From contig CM067086.1 in NCBI GenBank assembly GCA_034008185.1, forward strand, positions 66,820,286-66,884,285: 64,000 bases of DNA, given 5' to 3'. This document shows, piece after piece, positions 12,701-22,578 of the stretch (position 1 is the first letter of the stretch; every line of letters begins with the position of its first letter). The notes beneath the pieces are model-generated. The model ran no database searches. It had not been told where the DNA came from and saw only the letters and a list, made by a program, of their open reading frames with translations. The translations under genes and the position numbers were made by a program. This DNA is from Gorsachius magnificus (Eukaryota > Chordata > Aves > Pelecaniformes > Ardeidae).

Positions 12701-15700
12701 GTGTTTATACAACTGCTTGCAGTTCCTCTCCAGACACCGAAAGCGGGATGCTCACGCCTCGCCTCTGACTATAGCAGCAATGTGCCTGGCCGAAATAATG
12801 TGTAGGGCTTTCAGGGTGAGAGTCAGCACCCATCCAGCCACCTTTTCCTACCCTTTCATGAAAATTTCAGGGTCATGGAGTATTTGCCAGCCATCAGGTC
12901 CATTCACGAGGCCGGGCAGGACCTAGGAGATGAACCCCGAGGGCATGCGTTAGCTGTGGCTGCATTGCTTTCAGATCAGGTCTTGGTTTTTTCCCCCTTT
13001 TTTCCTGTCGCTTGGAAAAAGAGACATCTGACACCGTTTTTGTCCCTGCTGCATAGAGTGTTCATCCCATCAGAGGTGTGGTGTAAGACTTTTGCAGCAC
13101 TGAGATGTAGTTGGACACCCTTTAGTTAGAGTGCTTTGCTTTTTATTTTCCTTTTATTTTGGGTTTGGGGTTTTTTTCCTCCTTTTTAAAGCGCAGTTCT
13201 TCACACCCCTGTTAAACAGTGGCTCCCTCATTGCAGGATGTGAAGTTACCCCTGACGTGAACATCTCTGGTCAAAAGTTTAACATCAAACTTCTGATTCC
13301 GGTGGCAGAGGGAATGAACGAAATCTGGCTTCGCTGCGATAACGTAAGTTTATGGCTTGGACCAGCCTTCCCTTTGCCCACCATCAGCTCACGCTCGGAT
13401 GTGCCATGTAGCTGGTGTTAATTAAAAAAAAAATACAAAATGCACCCACACGTGTCTGATTTCAACGTTCAGCATTGCATGTGAGCACGCTCGTGAATTC
13501 GGAGTAGAAAATCAGTCCCATGGTCGCAGTCTACGCATTGGCTGGGTTTCTGCCCATCTCCGTGTGTCTCCTGGGGCTGGAAGGAAAACAAAGGCTCCCC
13601 AGATTTTTATCGGGGGAGGGGGGAGGGGGGGAAGGTGTCCCCCCCTGCCCCACTCTGACGGGAGCGGGTCTCTGTTTTGGGGGGCAGGAGACACAGTACG
13701 CCAGCTGGATGGCCGCCTGCCGCCTGGCTTCCAAGGGCAAGACGATGGCCGACAGCTCCTACGGCATGGAAGTACAGAACATCCTCTCCTTCCTGAAAAT
13801 GCAGCATTTGAACCCAGACCCGCAGCTGATCCCGGAGCAAATCAACACCGACATTAACCCCGAGTGCCTGGTTTCTCCTCGCTACCTGAAAAAATACAAG
13901 AACAAGCAGGTAGGTGCTCGCCCGCTCTCCCCGCGCAGTGTTGGTGTTGGTGTGGACTGGCCTGACCATGCGCCCGTTTCGGCGGTAGCTGGTGTTTAAC
14001 ACTGCGTGTCTTGGATGCTGTCACTTAATCACATGCACGTGGTTACTAAAATGAAACGCCAGCTGAAGTGTGTGGTTTCGATCCAGCACCTGGGGATGAC
14101 ACCCACGACCCCAATTATGCCGCACGTTATGTGACAGAGCACGTACACAGCCTTGGCAGCAGGGAACCATTTATTTTAAATACATTTTAAAATTCATTTA
14201 CTTTTTTTTTAAATACATTTGGGCAATGGTGTTCGCCCCTGCTGATACCGAGCGACGGTGCAGCAAAGCATGGGTCAGCCGCCCCTGTCTTTTCCCGCGC
14301 AGACGTAGCAGCGACGAGATGAAATCAGTCCCTGGTGCTGGGATTAAAACCCCTTCCCTTGCACAGAGCCCGTGCAGAAATCCTCAGGATCAGTGGAGTT
14401 ACAGTTGCTTGCAGAGCTTTATCCAGACTTGGCTCTACTGCGGTTTGCATATTTCTCTCTTTGCTTTTCCACTACTTCCAAATGCCAGTCCTTGAACCAT
14501 TGCTCCATTTTGAGTTGCTGTGACTTGCGCTTGAACTCCACGCTGCATTCGGCCCATGCATGAACAGGGCTGAACTGTTCTGCGCTGGAAATAAATGCAT
14601 GATTTTCTGAAAGACATTATATGTCAGGACAGCAGCAGAAATAAGTAAGGCATTGCTCCGTGGCCTTTTGGTGACTTAATCGTTCAGCTGTAGCTTCGCA
14701 GCCTGCGTGCTTCAGGCTGGCTGTGGCTAGATACAATTTCTCCAAACCCAGAAGAAGGCTGCAAGTCAGAGAAGCAGGAAAAATATAACTTTTTATTGGC
14801 ACAGCACGATGATTTCCTGGCAGTGGAGTTACATTTTATATAGCCCTTATTATTCTTCTGAATAAGCCTTTATATCCACTTGGATGGAGGAAAGGCTGCA
14901 TAAATATACCATTTTAACATATATAATACCTTCTAGGCTTGAACTCAGTAAAATGGAGGCACCTGGAAAAATATTAGCTTGCAGAACTTGCTTACCGTGC
15001 AGGTATCCTTGTTATAAAAATAACATCCATCGAGCCATGGGGACGGGCACGAGCCCTCGCCCTGCTCCAGGCCAGGCCGGCGGCCACGATGCAGATGCCC
15101 GGTCCCCTATAGACATCAGCTAAACACCAGATTTAGGCTTTTCCTTTACGGCCGGAGGCAGAGCTTGCAGCAGCAGAGGACGTTTGCCAGCAGCACACGT
15201 GCCGGCACGGGCTGGGAGGGATGGAGGCTGCGGGAATGCAAGGAATTTGACTGCAAGGGTCCCTCCTGCCCTGGCACAGGGTAAGGAGGGGGAGGAGGTC
15301 GCGCAGTCGGTGCCGAAATGGGACTGGCAGTGGGCCTTGCTGCAAGGGGCATTTATACAGGTGCACTTGGTCCCACACCAGCCCCAGCCCCACACGGGTG
15401 GCGTGTGTCTCCATGTGCCCTTGCAGCAGCATAGGGTTGGCACGTCGAGCTTGGGGAGCGCCAAATCCTAAATGCAAAAACAAAAAAAAGAACCAAAAAT
15501 CCCCCCCCAGAATAAACGTACTTACGGCTCTCAGGTACCTTGCTGGGGTTCGCTGTCGGAGCGGCGTTCAGCCGGCCTGTGAGGGCAGATGCGTCCCCAG
15601 AAAGCCCCCGGGGCAAGGCCACCTCCCTCCGCACGCTCCGGCTGTTGTTTTCCTCCAGCTGCTTGGTACCCCGAGCAGCATCCCTGGCATTTCTCTGCAC

Positions 15701-18700
15701 ATCTCAAATACATGTATTGAGCTACGGCGAGCTCTTGAGCCTCCCATCGAGCGTCCTCTGCAAGCAAGTGGGTTTCAGTTTGTGCAGAGGCATGGAGAGA
15801 AGCGTGAGGACACGAATTCTCCTCTGAGCCAGCAGCTTCACCCTCCCTTTCATCCACCAGCAGGACCAAAACCATCTCTACATGATGCCAGCCAGCCAGG
15901 ACCACACCGGTGCTCAGGCAGGGCTGGCACAAGGGGCAAATCTCTGCTCGCTTGTCCCCTCTCCATCCTCACGTTCCCTTTGGCTGCTTTTCTCCCTAAG
16001 AAATTGTGCATGTGGTTTTTGTTTTTTTTTTGCTTGAACTTTGGTTTGCAGTTTAATTTACACTTTTTCTTTGCTTCGTTGCCATATTTCTGATTGCTTT
16101 TTTTTCTTTCTGCCTCCTTTTCTTTTTTTTTTTTTTTTTTTTCGCCTTGCCATCTACAGCCAGGCTATGTAAGAGACTTGGTAAGTGACAGCAACAACAA
16201 AATTAAGAAATTTTAAGATAAAACTTAAAATAGTCTAGAACCCCTTCGGTTTGGAGAACAGCAATGAAAAAACTAACACCACCCACACCCCTCCCCGGGA
16301 AAAACTTGGACCCTGTTTGGTTTTTATAATGGTCCCCAGTGATTTACGCTGCGAAAGTAGAAACCCTACACCAGAAATTTGCCCCGCCGTTTGCTCACGT
16401 CCTGCGTCTTAAACTAAACGAGCCCGCGTGGCTCTTCGTCTCCAGACAGCCCAGGTCTGCATTTGCTTTTATACGTCTGGAGATGCGAAGCAAAAGCAGC
16501 TCCACCTTTATCAGCCACGGGCGCGGGCTTTGAGCTGTCGTAGCTGAAATAAGGCCTCGGGGTGGAAATCATCAATTATCCGCGTTGTCCGTAACCGTGC
16601 TGGCTCCCAAGCGCCTCCCGAGCGGTTACCCCTTCGCGTGGCAGCGGTGACGCCGCTAACGAGTGTGTGTCCCCCCCCCCGCTAAAGCCGGTGTGTCTCG
16701 CCGCCCGCAGATCACGGCACGCATCCTGGAAGCCCACCAGAACGTTGCTCAGATGAGTCTCATCGAGGCGAAGATGCGATTTATTCAAGCCTGGCAGTCG
16801 CTGCCCGAGTTCGGCATCACGCATTTCATTGCAAGGTCGGTTGGGTCCGCTGGGCAGAACGGGAGGAATTCCATGAATTAACGTGGAGTACGTTAAACAC
16901 GCAGCACATCCTTTGCTGTGGAAGTTGCACCGGAGCTGCAATTAAAAGCATTAATTGCGTCAGCTTATAGAAGCAATTTTATAAGTTAGCTCAGCTGCTG
17001 AATTTAACAGGCGTAGCCGTGAGTCGCGGGTGGGCGGTTTTTAATCCCTCGCCCTGTCGCAGGTTCCAGGGGGGCAAGAAGGAGGAGCTGATCGGCATCG
17101 CCTACAACCGGCTGATACGGATGGACGCCAGCACGGGCGACGCCGTCAAAACCTGGCGGTTCAGCAACATGAAGCAGTGGAACGTGAACTGGGAGATTAA
17201 AATGGTGAGCTGGCGTTTTACCCCGCGGCCGCTTTCCTCCACTCCTGTTAATGTGAGACGGATGCTGCTCTCGGGGCTTTTTTTTTTTTTTTATAGAATC
17301 ACAGAATGTTTTGGGTGGGAAGGGACCCCCAGAGGTCACCCAGCCCAACCCCCCTGCAGGAGCAGGGACACCTTGAACCACATCAGGTTGCTCACAGCCC
17401 CGTCCAACCTGGCCTGGAATGTTCCCAGGCATGGGGCCTTCACCCCCTCTCTGGGCAACCCCTGCCAGGGTTTCACCACCCTCACTGGAAAGAATTTCTT
17501 CCTTAGATCCAGTCTAACCCTACCCTGCTTCAGTTTAAACCCATCCCCCCTTGTCCTGTCCCAGCTGGCCCTACTAAAAAGCTTGTCCCCCCCTTTCCTC
17601 TGGGCCCCCTTGAAGCCCTGACCGGCCACACTCAGCTCTGCCCGCAGCCTTCTCTGCTCCAGGCTGAACAAGCCTTTAAGTTGACTTTGTAAGTTGGCTT
17701 TTAAAAAGTCGAGTTTTCACATCACTGTTTTCTATAGCGTGTCCCATCCGGCTGGGTTAATGTAATACGGTTTCTCCTCCTCCCACCCTCCTGGCAGATC
17801 TAGCAGAGCTTGTCCTAACTGCTGGTAGAGTTGAGCATGACCCTTAAAAAGAAGAAAAAAAAAACAAAAAAAAAATCTTTCTCTAGCGCAGGCAGTTCCA
17901 CGCTTAATGCATAAGAATTTTCTCCGGTCTCTGAACACCCACGCGAAGGCAGCTAAAAGAAATCAACCGCCAGAACTGGTGCCCGGGCGTGATCCTAACC
18001 AGTAACATCAATGCAATGGGCCTTACCCGTACTAAAATTCATTTTATTTGCAGTACAGCTCAGGCTTTCACACACGTAACGAAAAGCAACAGCAGAGCCT
18101 TCGTTAGGCTCCGAAATGGGCTTTTGCCCAACCGTTACATTTGGCCGCACAAACTTTTTGTGGGCCTGGGCCTTTTCAGCGCGACACCCGATGGGAATCG
18201 CCAGGGATCCGTGAGGGCTGTTCCCCTGCGGTGTGCAGCTCATTAAGAGTTGCTGGAGAATTTATTCAGCTTCCCCTCTGCCTCAGGGTCTTTGTTTTGA
18301 CCCAGTTGCAAGCCCCAATATCCCAATTATTCAGCTTGGATACTCTGCTGGGAATCCCCCTCCCTCCCACAGAGCTGTCAGTGATGGGGGAACAAAAAAA
18401 AAATAATAACGGGCGTCAATGTATGGAGAGTCTATTCAGTCACTCCAAAACGAGCTCCCCCAGCCCCCATAAAGCATTTCTACGGCAGAACTTCAACTTA
18501 CAAAACCAGAATACACTCGCGGGGAAAACTGGAAAGAAATTCCAGCCCTCGGCAGGTCTGTGCCCAGTCTCCATTTCACGTGAAGCGAAGAGGATGTCGC
18601 CACGTGCTGACCGCCGGGAGGTGCAACATTACCTCTGAGCCACAAAATAATTTTAAAAAGCAATAAACAGTGTTTCTGTACCTAAAATTTTGAACAATAA

Positions 18701-20273
18701 TCATTGCATCGTAGAATATCTCGAGTTGGAGGGGACCCATGGGGACCATCTGTGGTGGTTTGACCCTGGCTGGACACCAAGGGCCCACCAAAGCCGCTCT
18801 GTCACTCCCCTCTTTAACCAGACAGGGGAGAGAAAAGTAAATCAAAGGGCTCGTGGGTCGAGATAAGGACAGGGAGAGATCATTTATCAGTTACCATCAC
18901 AGGCAAAACAGACTCAACTTGATGAAACTAATTTAATTTATTACCAATCAAAATCAGAGAAGGAGAGGAGAAAAACTGCTGAATCTTAAAACACCTTCCC
19001 CCCACCCCTCCCTTCCTGGGCTCAACTTCACTCCCAGTTTCTCTACCTACTCCCCCCAGTGGCACAGGGGGATGGGAATGGGGATTGGGGTCAGTTCATC
19101 ACACGTTGTCTTTGCCGCTTCTTCCTTGGGAGAGGACTCTTCCCTGCTCACGTGTGGGGCCCTCCATGGGAGACAGTCCTCCGGGAACTTCTCCAAGTGA
19201 GTCCTTCCCACAGGCTGCAGTTCTTCACGAACTGCTCCAGCGTAGGTCCTCCCACGGGGTGCAGCCCCTCAGGCCCTGCGGGGTCACAAGTTCTGCCGGC
19301 AAACCTGCTTCCGTGTGGGCTCCTCCCCACGGGTCCACAAAGTCTCACCAGGAACCTGATCTGGCGCAGGCTTCCCACGGGGTCACAGCCTCCTCCCTTC
19401 GGGCATCCACCCACTCCGGCGTGGGGTCCTCCATGGGCTGCAGGTGGGGATCTGCTCCACCGTGGACCTCCATGGACTGCAGAGGGACAGCCTGCCCCAC
19501 CATGGTCTTCACCACAGGCTGCAGGGGGACAGCCTGCCCCACCATGGTCTTCACCACAGGCTGCAGGGGGACAGCCTGCCCCAGGCTGCAGGGGGACGGG
19601 GGAGCCTGCCCCACCGTGGTCTTCCCCACGGGCTGCAGGGGAATCTCTGCTCCAGCACCTGGAGCACCTCCTGCCCCTCCTTCTTCACTGACCTTGGTGT
19701 CTGCAGGGCTGTTTTCTCCCCATCCTCTCACTTCTCTTCTCTCTCCGGCTACTGAGACGCAGCAGGGATTTTTCCTTCTTAAATATACTATCCCAGAGGC
19801 GCTTCCACCATCACTGATTGGCTTGGCCTTGGCCAGCGGCGGACACAGGGAGAACTTCTAGCAGCTTCTCACAGAAGCCACCCCTGTAGCCCCCCCACTA
19901 CCAAGACCTTGCCACACAAACCCAATACACCATCAAGTCCCAAATCATCATTTACGTCGCTGTTTTTTCGCGTGGGCAGCAGAAAAGGCACCTGGTTTAT
20001 CAAAAAAAGAAAAATAAGGTGGAAAGGGAGAGCACGCGTCAGCGTGACTCCTGCGGGGAGGCGCCGGGGGGGGCTAACGCCTGTGGGATTGCCCTCTAGG
20101 TGACGGTGGAGTTTGCGGATGACGTCCGGGTGTCCTTCATTTGCACGGAGGTGGATTGCAAAGTGGTTCACGAGTTCATCGGCGGCTACATCTTCTTGTC
20201 GACGCGAGCGAAAGATCAGAACGAGAGCTTAGACGAAGAGATGTTCTACAAACTGACCAGTGGTTGGGTGTGA
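3570..20273 (+). CDS. FERMT2: FERMT2 (kindlin-2), 3' part of gene, 12 constitutive coding exons
   Basis: Kindlin-2 is a FERM-family adaptor that binds the cytoplasmic tails of beta integrins and, with talin, activates integrins at focal adhesions; it also binds ILK, paxillin and PI(3,4,5)P3. Exons: 3570-3795, 3943-4045, 4377-4484, 6350-6484, 8541-8590, 11860-11984, 13237-13343, 13688-13909, 16711-16835, 17063-17204 and 20100-20273, with the microexon 16160-16180 between 13909 and 16711; the candidate microexon 3102-3134 lies upstream. All junction phases agree. In human numbering the exons cover about residues 176-680: the rest of F1 with its loop, F2 with the inserted PH domain, and F3. Conserved functional sites include the Src-site tyrosine in PTYDAHDG, the ILK-binding leucines in [11 protein letters not shown], and the integrin-binding Gln-Trp in NMKQWNVNW. 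The protein is very close to human, with scattered substitutions. Residues 1-175 are outside the window. The main splice sites are GT-AG. Confidence 0.97.
3943..4045 (+). CDS. FERMT2: FERMT2 exon: end of F1 into F2, residues about 252-285
   Basis: Acceptor follows gacaatttacag; donor GTACAA. It encodes [11 protein letters not shown] through FFDLNPK, the well-conserved end of the F1 lobe containing the [16 protein letters not shown] core. The 103-nt length fits the split Gly before it and leaves phase 0 after it. Confidence 0.95.
4377..4484 (+). CDS. FERMT2: FERMT2 exon: F2, residues about 286-321
   Basis: 108 nt, phase 0-0, encoding [15 protein letters not shown] through MMMFAALQ. It is the start of the helical FERM F2 lobe, including the acidic EEIECTEEE stretch. 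Acceptor gccgtag, donor GTAGGA. Confidence 0.95.
5228..6087 (+). repeat. CR1 LINE, 5'-truncated, includes 3' part of ORF2
   Basis: This is the longest CR1 coding remnant in the window. 5180-5653 reads as one frame with features of the CR1 reverse-transcriptase C-terminal region ([49 protein letters not shown]), followed by the usual CR1 3' region to about 6087. The frame stops within the element and there is no upstream polymerase core, so it is a dead 5'-truncated copy. It lies in the FERMT2 intron between 4484 and 6350. Confidence 0.9.
6350..6484 (+). CDS. FERMT2: FERMT2 exon: F2 with ILK-binding leucines, residues about 322-366
   Basis: 135 nt, phase 0-0, encoding [15 protein letters not shown] through GGKTSTIL. 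It contains [11 protein letters not shown], whose two leucines correspond to human L353 and L357, reported contacts for integrin-linked kinase. Acceptor gcctttcag, donor GTAAGG. Confidence 0.95.
6485..8540 (+). other. FERMT2: FERMT2 intron in F2
   Basis: 2.06-kb intron of mostly AT-rich unique sequence. I saw no exon, recognisable repeat or RNA gene in it. Confidence 0.7.
8541..8590 (+). CDS. FERMT2: FERMT2 exon: F2 to PH junction, residues about 367-383
   Basis: A short 50-nt exon encoding [17 protein letters not shown], with the last Lys codon split. It is bounded by tctattttcag and GTAAGT. It leads into the start of the PH domain inserted in F2. Confidence 0.95.
10086..10430 (-). repeat. 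CR1 LINE 3'-tail, antisense
   Basis: It begins with three tandem copies of the octamer-like 'aatcatag' tail, then the conserved 'ttttgggttggaaggg' core, and reads as the reverse complement of the CR1 copy at 45485-46186. Homology fades near 10430. Confidence 0.92.
11432..11734 (+). repeat. CR1 LINE 3'-tail, sense
   Basis: It matches the 3' half of the CR1 at 21900-22578 (shared 'gggcgataggacgaggggaaatgg' type segment, then 'agggcttttccaacctaaatgattctgtgattctatgg'). It ends about 125 bp before the exon at 11860. Confidence 0.9.
11860..11984 (+). CDS. FERMT2: FERMT2 exon: PH domain N-terminal half, residues about 384-425
   Basis: 125 nt encoding [13 protein letters not shown] through HQMNLRG, the first strands of the phosphoinositide-binding PH domain. 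One substitution relative to human, as I recall it, is Pro for Gln in GYKxYW. Acceptor gtctggcag, donor GTAAGA. Confidence 0.95.
12679..12699 (+). repeat. C21 homopolymer in FERMT2 intron
   Basis: An uninterrupted run of 21 cytosines in the intron between the two PH-domain exons. Such a tract is length-unstable and could form an i-motif, or a G-quadruplex on the other strand. Confidence 0.9.
13237..13343 (+). CDS. FERMT2: FERMT2 exon: PH domain, residues about 426-460
   Basis: 107 nt encoding [14 protein letters not shown] through EIWLRCDN, after two bases completing a split Gly. It forms the middle and later strands of the PH domain. Acceptor cattgcag, donor GTAAGT. Confidence 0.95.
13688..13909 (+). 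CDS. FERMT2: FERMT2 exon: PH C-terminal helix and rest of F2, residues about 461-534
   Basis: 222 nt, phase 0-0, encoding [16 protein letters not shown] through YLKKYKNKQ. The conserved Trp of the PH C-terminal helix is present. A G-rich tract immediately upstream ends at the acceptor ggggcag; donor GTAGGT. Confidence 0.95.
13910..16159 (+). other. FERMT2: FERMT2 intron upstream of 21-nt microexon
   Basis: 2.25-kb intron. It contains a T-rich tract at about 16000-16142, ending in a run of about 19 T, just before the microexon acceptor. The remainder is unique; open frames in 15.1-16.1 kb show no family signature. Confidence 0.7.
16160..16180 (+). CDS. FERMT2: FERMT2 21-nt microexon (PGYVRDL)
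   Basis: Seven codons, phase 0-0, between the acceptor catctacag and the donor GTAAGT at 16181. They insert PGYVRDL between KNKQ (residue 534 in human numbering) and ITARIL. The size matches the 7-residue difference between the 680- and 687-residue human isoforms as I recall them. It sits just behind a long poly-T tract, a common microexon setting, and would alter the linker before F3. Confidence 0.88.
16711..16835 (+). CDS. FERMT2: FERMT2 exon: F2-F3 boundary, residues about 535-576
   Basis: 125 nt encoding [16 protein letters not shown] through THFIAR, with the Arg codon split. The acceptor is cgcccgcag. The donor GTCGGT is off-consensus at +3, making it the weakest donor in the gene. Confidence 0.94.
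17063..17204 (+). CDS. FERMT2: FERMT2 exon: F3 with integrin-binding QW, residues about 577-623
   Basis: 142 nt encoding [16 protein letters not shown] through NWEIKM. It holds the Gln-Trp pair (human 614/615) needed for beta-integrin tail binding. Acceptor tgtcgcag, donor GTGAGC. Confidence 0.96.
17294..17671 (-). repeat. CR1 LINE 3'-tail, antisense
   Basis: It is the reverse complement of the same CR1 type seen at 23895-24438. The tail is at 17294 and the 'ctgctccaggctgaacaagcc' end is near 17671. Confidence 0.92.
18709..18750 (-). repeat. CR1 LINE remnant split by LTR insertion
   Basis: The CR1 3' end is recognisable ('tcgtagaatatctcgagttggagggg') but is interrupted at gaccatc by the LTR. 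It resumes as aagtccc after 19934, reconstituting the expected CR1 order 'atc-aagtcc'. Confidence 0.8.
18751..19929 (-). mobile_element. Solo ERV LTR (ERVL-like avian type), 1179 bp, 5-bp TSD
   Basis: It starts TGTGGTGG and ends AATACA, and is flanked on both sides by CCATC (18746-18750 and 19930-19934), a 5-bp target-site duplication. Its ends and the 'ctcgtgggtcgagataaggacaggg' segment fit a class of long neoavian LTRs I recall as ERVL-related. On the - strand it would begin TGTATTGGG, and an AATAAA lies at 18942-18937, so the - orientation is favoured. There are no internal retroviral genes, so it is a solo LTR left by recombination. It contains a 42-bp minisatellite. Confidence 0.88.
19464..19600. 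repeat. 42-bp minisatellite inside the LTR
   Basis: Two adjacent identical 42-bp units (ggctgcaggg to tcttcaccaca) begin near 19475-19517. They are flanked by partial and variant copies (ggctgcagggggacag and related) through about 19640. The repeats give Gly/His/Leu-rich open frames in several registers that are not genes. Confidence 0.8.
20100..20273 (+). CDS. FERMT2: FERMT2 terminal coding exon: F3, residues about 624-680
   Basis: 174 nt encoding [14 protein letters not shown] through [12 protein letters not shown] and the TGA stop at 20271-20273. The length equals the remainder of human kindlin-2. Acceptor gccctctag. Asp and Val replace human Glu and Leu in FADEVRL. Confidence 0.97.
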   Translation: MTVEFADDVRVSFICTEVDCKVVHEFIGGYIFLSTRAKDQNESLDEEMFYKLTSGWV

Positions 20274-21490
20274 GTCCCACGTACTGTGCCCCGTGAGGAA
20301 ACCCCATGGCCATATTAATATTTAACTTTAAAAAGCTGTTTGGAATATGCTGCTTAATAAAGTAAGCTTGAAATGTATCTTTTTTTTTTTGTTTTTATCG
20401 TGAAAATTTTTGCATTACCAGACCAGTTAATCTGTGTGCACTAATGAGCACTTCTGTTAATTTGCTATAACAAGACCGTGTCTGGGCCAGGGGATCGTGC
20501 CGCTGGCCTTTAGATGCAGAATCTGACGGGCAGATCAGGATAACATTTGACTGACGTAAAAATAGCCCATTTTTCTAAGTGAACTCTAAGCCATCTTCTT
20601 GTAAAGCCATCCAGGGCTTAACCTATATGAAGTCTATTTATCATGTTTAATGCATGAGTGTTTTCTTTCTTTTTTTTGTGTGTGGTTGTTTGTTTTTTTT
20701 TTTATCCTGTACATTTGACCTGTTCTGAAGTCGTCCTACCCATGAGCAGAATTGCCATCTCTCCTTTCACACTACACGCACCGGGACTGCTACAGGTGCC
20801 TGACATGACTTTGCAGATGGCTGCGTGTGGCCTCAAAGATGACCTTGTGTTAGTCTGTTATAGCTTGGGTTTATTTGTTAACTTGCCTTTTTGATAATCA
20901 TTTATATTGTCTTTTTTTTTTTAAATTTTATTTTATTTTTACACCATATTGTATTATGACACTTTTTAGTATTCACCAGCATAGTCACTGTTCTGCCTAT
21001 GATATGCAAACTTTTTCATTACCATATGAAGTAAAGGTCTATGAAGTATACGTTTTGTGTAACTAATGTAAAAAACACAAATTTTATAAGATTGTACAGT
21101 TTTTTTTAACTAGTCTCACAAGCCAGCTAGAATATTGCATAGATCTGGTGCATCAGCATTAACTATAGTATGCTTGTATGGAGAGGAAGGGGAGTAACCA
21201 AGAAACAAAAAAAAAAAAAAACCAACCCAAAAAATAAACATTTTCAGTCCAGTAAATTTTTATCTAAGTTAAATAGGATTTCAGAGCTGCGCCACAACAC
21301 CCGTCGATAACTGATATCTGGGGCCAGGACCTCCCTGTTCGTTAAGCCAGCGCAGCGTTAACGCTAATGGGGAGCCATCTCCTGCCCCACCTAATGCCGA
21401 GGAATAACCAGTGTTGCGTGCCTGTAGTCTGTGGTTTCAAGACTATGTACAAATGCATTTTATTTTAAATAAACGTCAAATCTTTTATTT
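20274..21490 (+). other. FERMT2: FERMT2 3' UTR
   Basis: About 1.2 kb of AT-rich sequence after the stop. AATAAA hexamers occur at 20356-20361 (83 nt past the stop, a possible proximal site) and 21468-21473 (probable main site, cleavage near 21490). Composition turns GC-rich soon after. Confidence 0.8.
21468..21473 (+). terminator. FERMT2: FERMT2 distal polyadenylation signal
   Basis: AATAAA in 'tttaaataaacg', about 20 nt before the likely cleavage site and close to a T-rich 'tcttttattt' stretch. It marks the likely transcript end. Confidence 0.75.
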
Positions 21491-21899
21491 AATATTCAGC
21501 TGACGCTCCTGGTTTTTGTGGTCGGACTGTGCTGCGGCAGGGCCGTAAGTAGTTCCCCAATGATACAGCTGCCCCCCGCTGCCACCGCGCCAGCCCGGTG
21601 CTCCGTCCCACTGCCTTAGCCCAAGCTTGCCAAAACAAAATCCCACCAAAAAAAAAACCCCAGCAAAAATACAAGGATGAGGGCAGGAGAGTCCAAGGCG
21701 GCAGCCTTGGCCCCCATCCTGGCCAGGCAGGCAGTGGGGAAGCAGCCCTGGGGGTGCGAGGAAGGGATGCAGGTGGGCAGTCCCCTGCCGTCGCCTAATT
21801 TGAAGGGTGCTGATGGAGCGCCGGGGTGTGAAAACAGCCTCGGCACACCGGGCTCAGTTAGGGTGGTGAGCAGGAAAATCGATCCACGTGCAAGTTGGG

Positions 21900-22578
21900 C
21901 TTAAGATGGTGTACCTTGGGGTAGTGGTTGACAGGGGGCTGAATATGAGCCAGCAGGGTGCCCAGGTGGCCAAGAGGGCCAGCGGCATCCTGGCTTGTAT
22001 CAGGAGTGGTGTGGCCAGCAGGAGCAGGGCAGGGACCGTGCCCCTGTGCTGGGCACTGGGGGGGCTGCCCCTCGAATGCTGGGGTCAGGGTTGGGCCCCT
22101 CCCTCCCCGAAGGCCCTGGAGGGGCTGGAGCGTGTCCAGAGAAGGGCAGCGGAGCTGGGGAGGGGTCTGGAGCCCCAGGCTGCTGGGGAGCGGCTGGGGG
22201 AGCTGGGGGGGTTCAGCCTGGAGCAGAGGAGGCTGAGGGGAGCCCTCATCGCTCCCTACAACTGCCTGAGAGGAGGGGGGAGCGGGGGGGGGGTCGGGCT
22301 CTGCTCCCAGGGAAGGGGCGATGGGACGAGGGGAAATGGCCTCAAGTTGTGCCAGGGCAGGGTGAGGTTGGACATTGGGGAAAATTTCTTCACCGAAAGG
22401 GCTGTCAGGCTCTGGAATGGGCTGCCCAGGGCAGGGGTCAAGTCCCCATCCCTGGGGGGATTTAAAAGCCGGTGCTTAGGGCCAGGGTTTAGTGGTGGGA
22501 TGGCAGGGTTAGGGGAACGGTTGGGCTTGGGGATCTTAAAGGGCTTTTCCAACCTAAACGATTCTATGATTCCAGCCT
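21900..22578 (+). repeat. CR1 LINE, 5'-truncated, sense
   Basis: It begins in the ORF2 C-terminal region ('ggtagtggttgacagggggctgaatatgagcc') and runs through the 3' UTR to 'ttccaacctaaacgattctatgattcc'. Same subfamily as 11432-11734. Confidence 0.92.

Larger units (their letters stand above)
17205..20099 (+). other. FERMT2: FERMT2 last intron, heavily invaded by retroelements
   Basis: 2.9 kb, of which more than half is repeat: an antisense CR1 tail at 17294-17671, a second CR1 remnant near 18709-18750 that continues after 19934, and a 1.18-kb LTR at 18751-19929. The LTR ends only 170 bp before the last coding exon. No exon or RNA gene was seen in the unique parts. Confidence 0.85.

Noticed and set aside
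15398..16093. 231-codon open frame before the FERMT2 microexon
   Set aside because: Intronic, with no motif; its C-terminal part is encoded by the poly-T/pyrimidine tract of the splice acceptor.
19059..19861. Open frames of 210-258 codons with repeated His/Leu/Gly blocks
   Set aside because: They lie wholly inside the solo LTR and its 42-bp minisatellite; the repeats translate openly in more than one frame.
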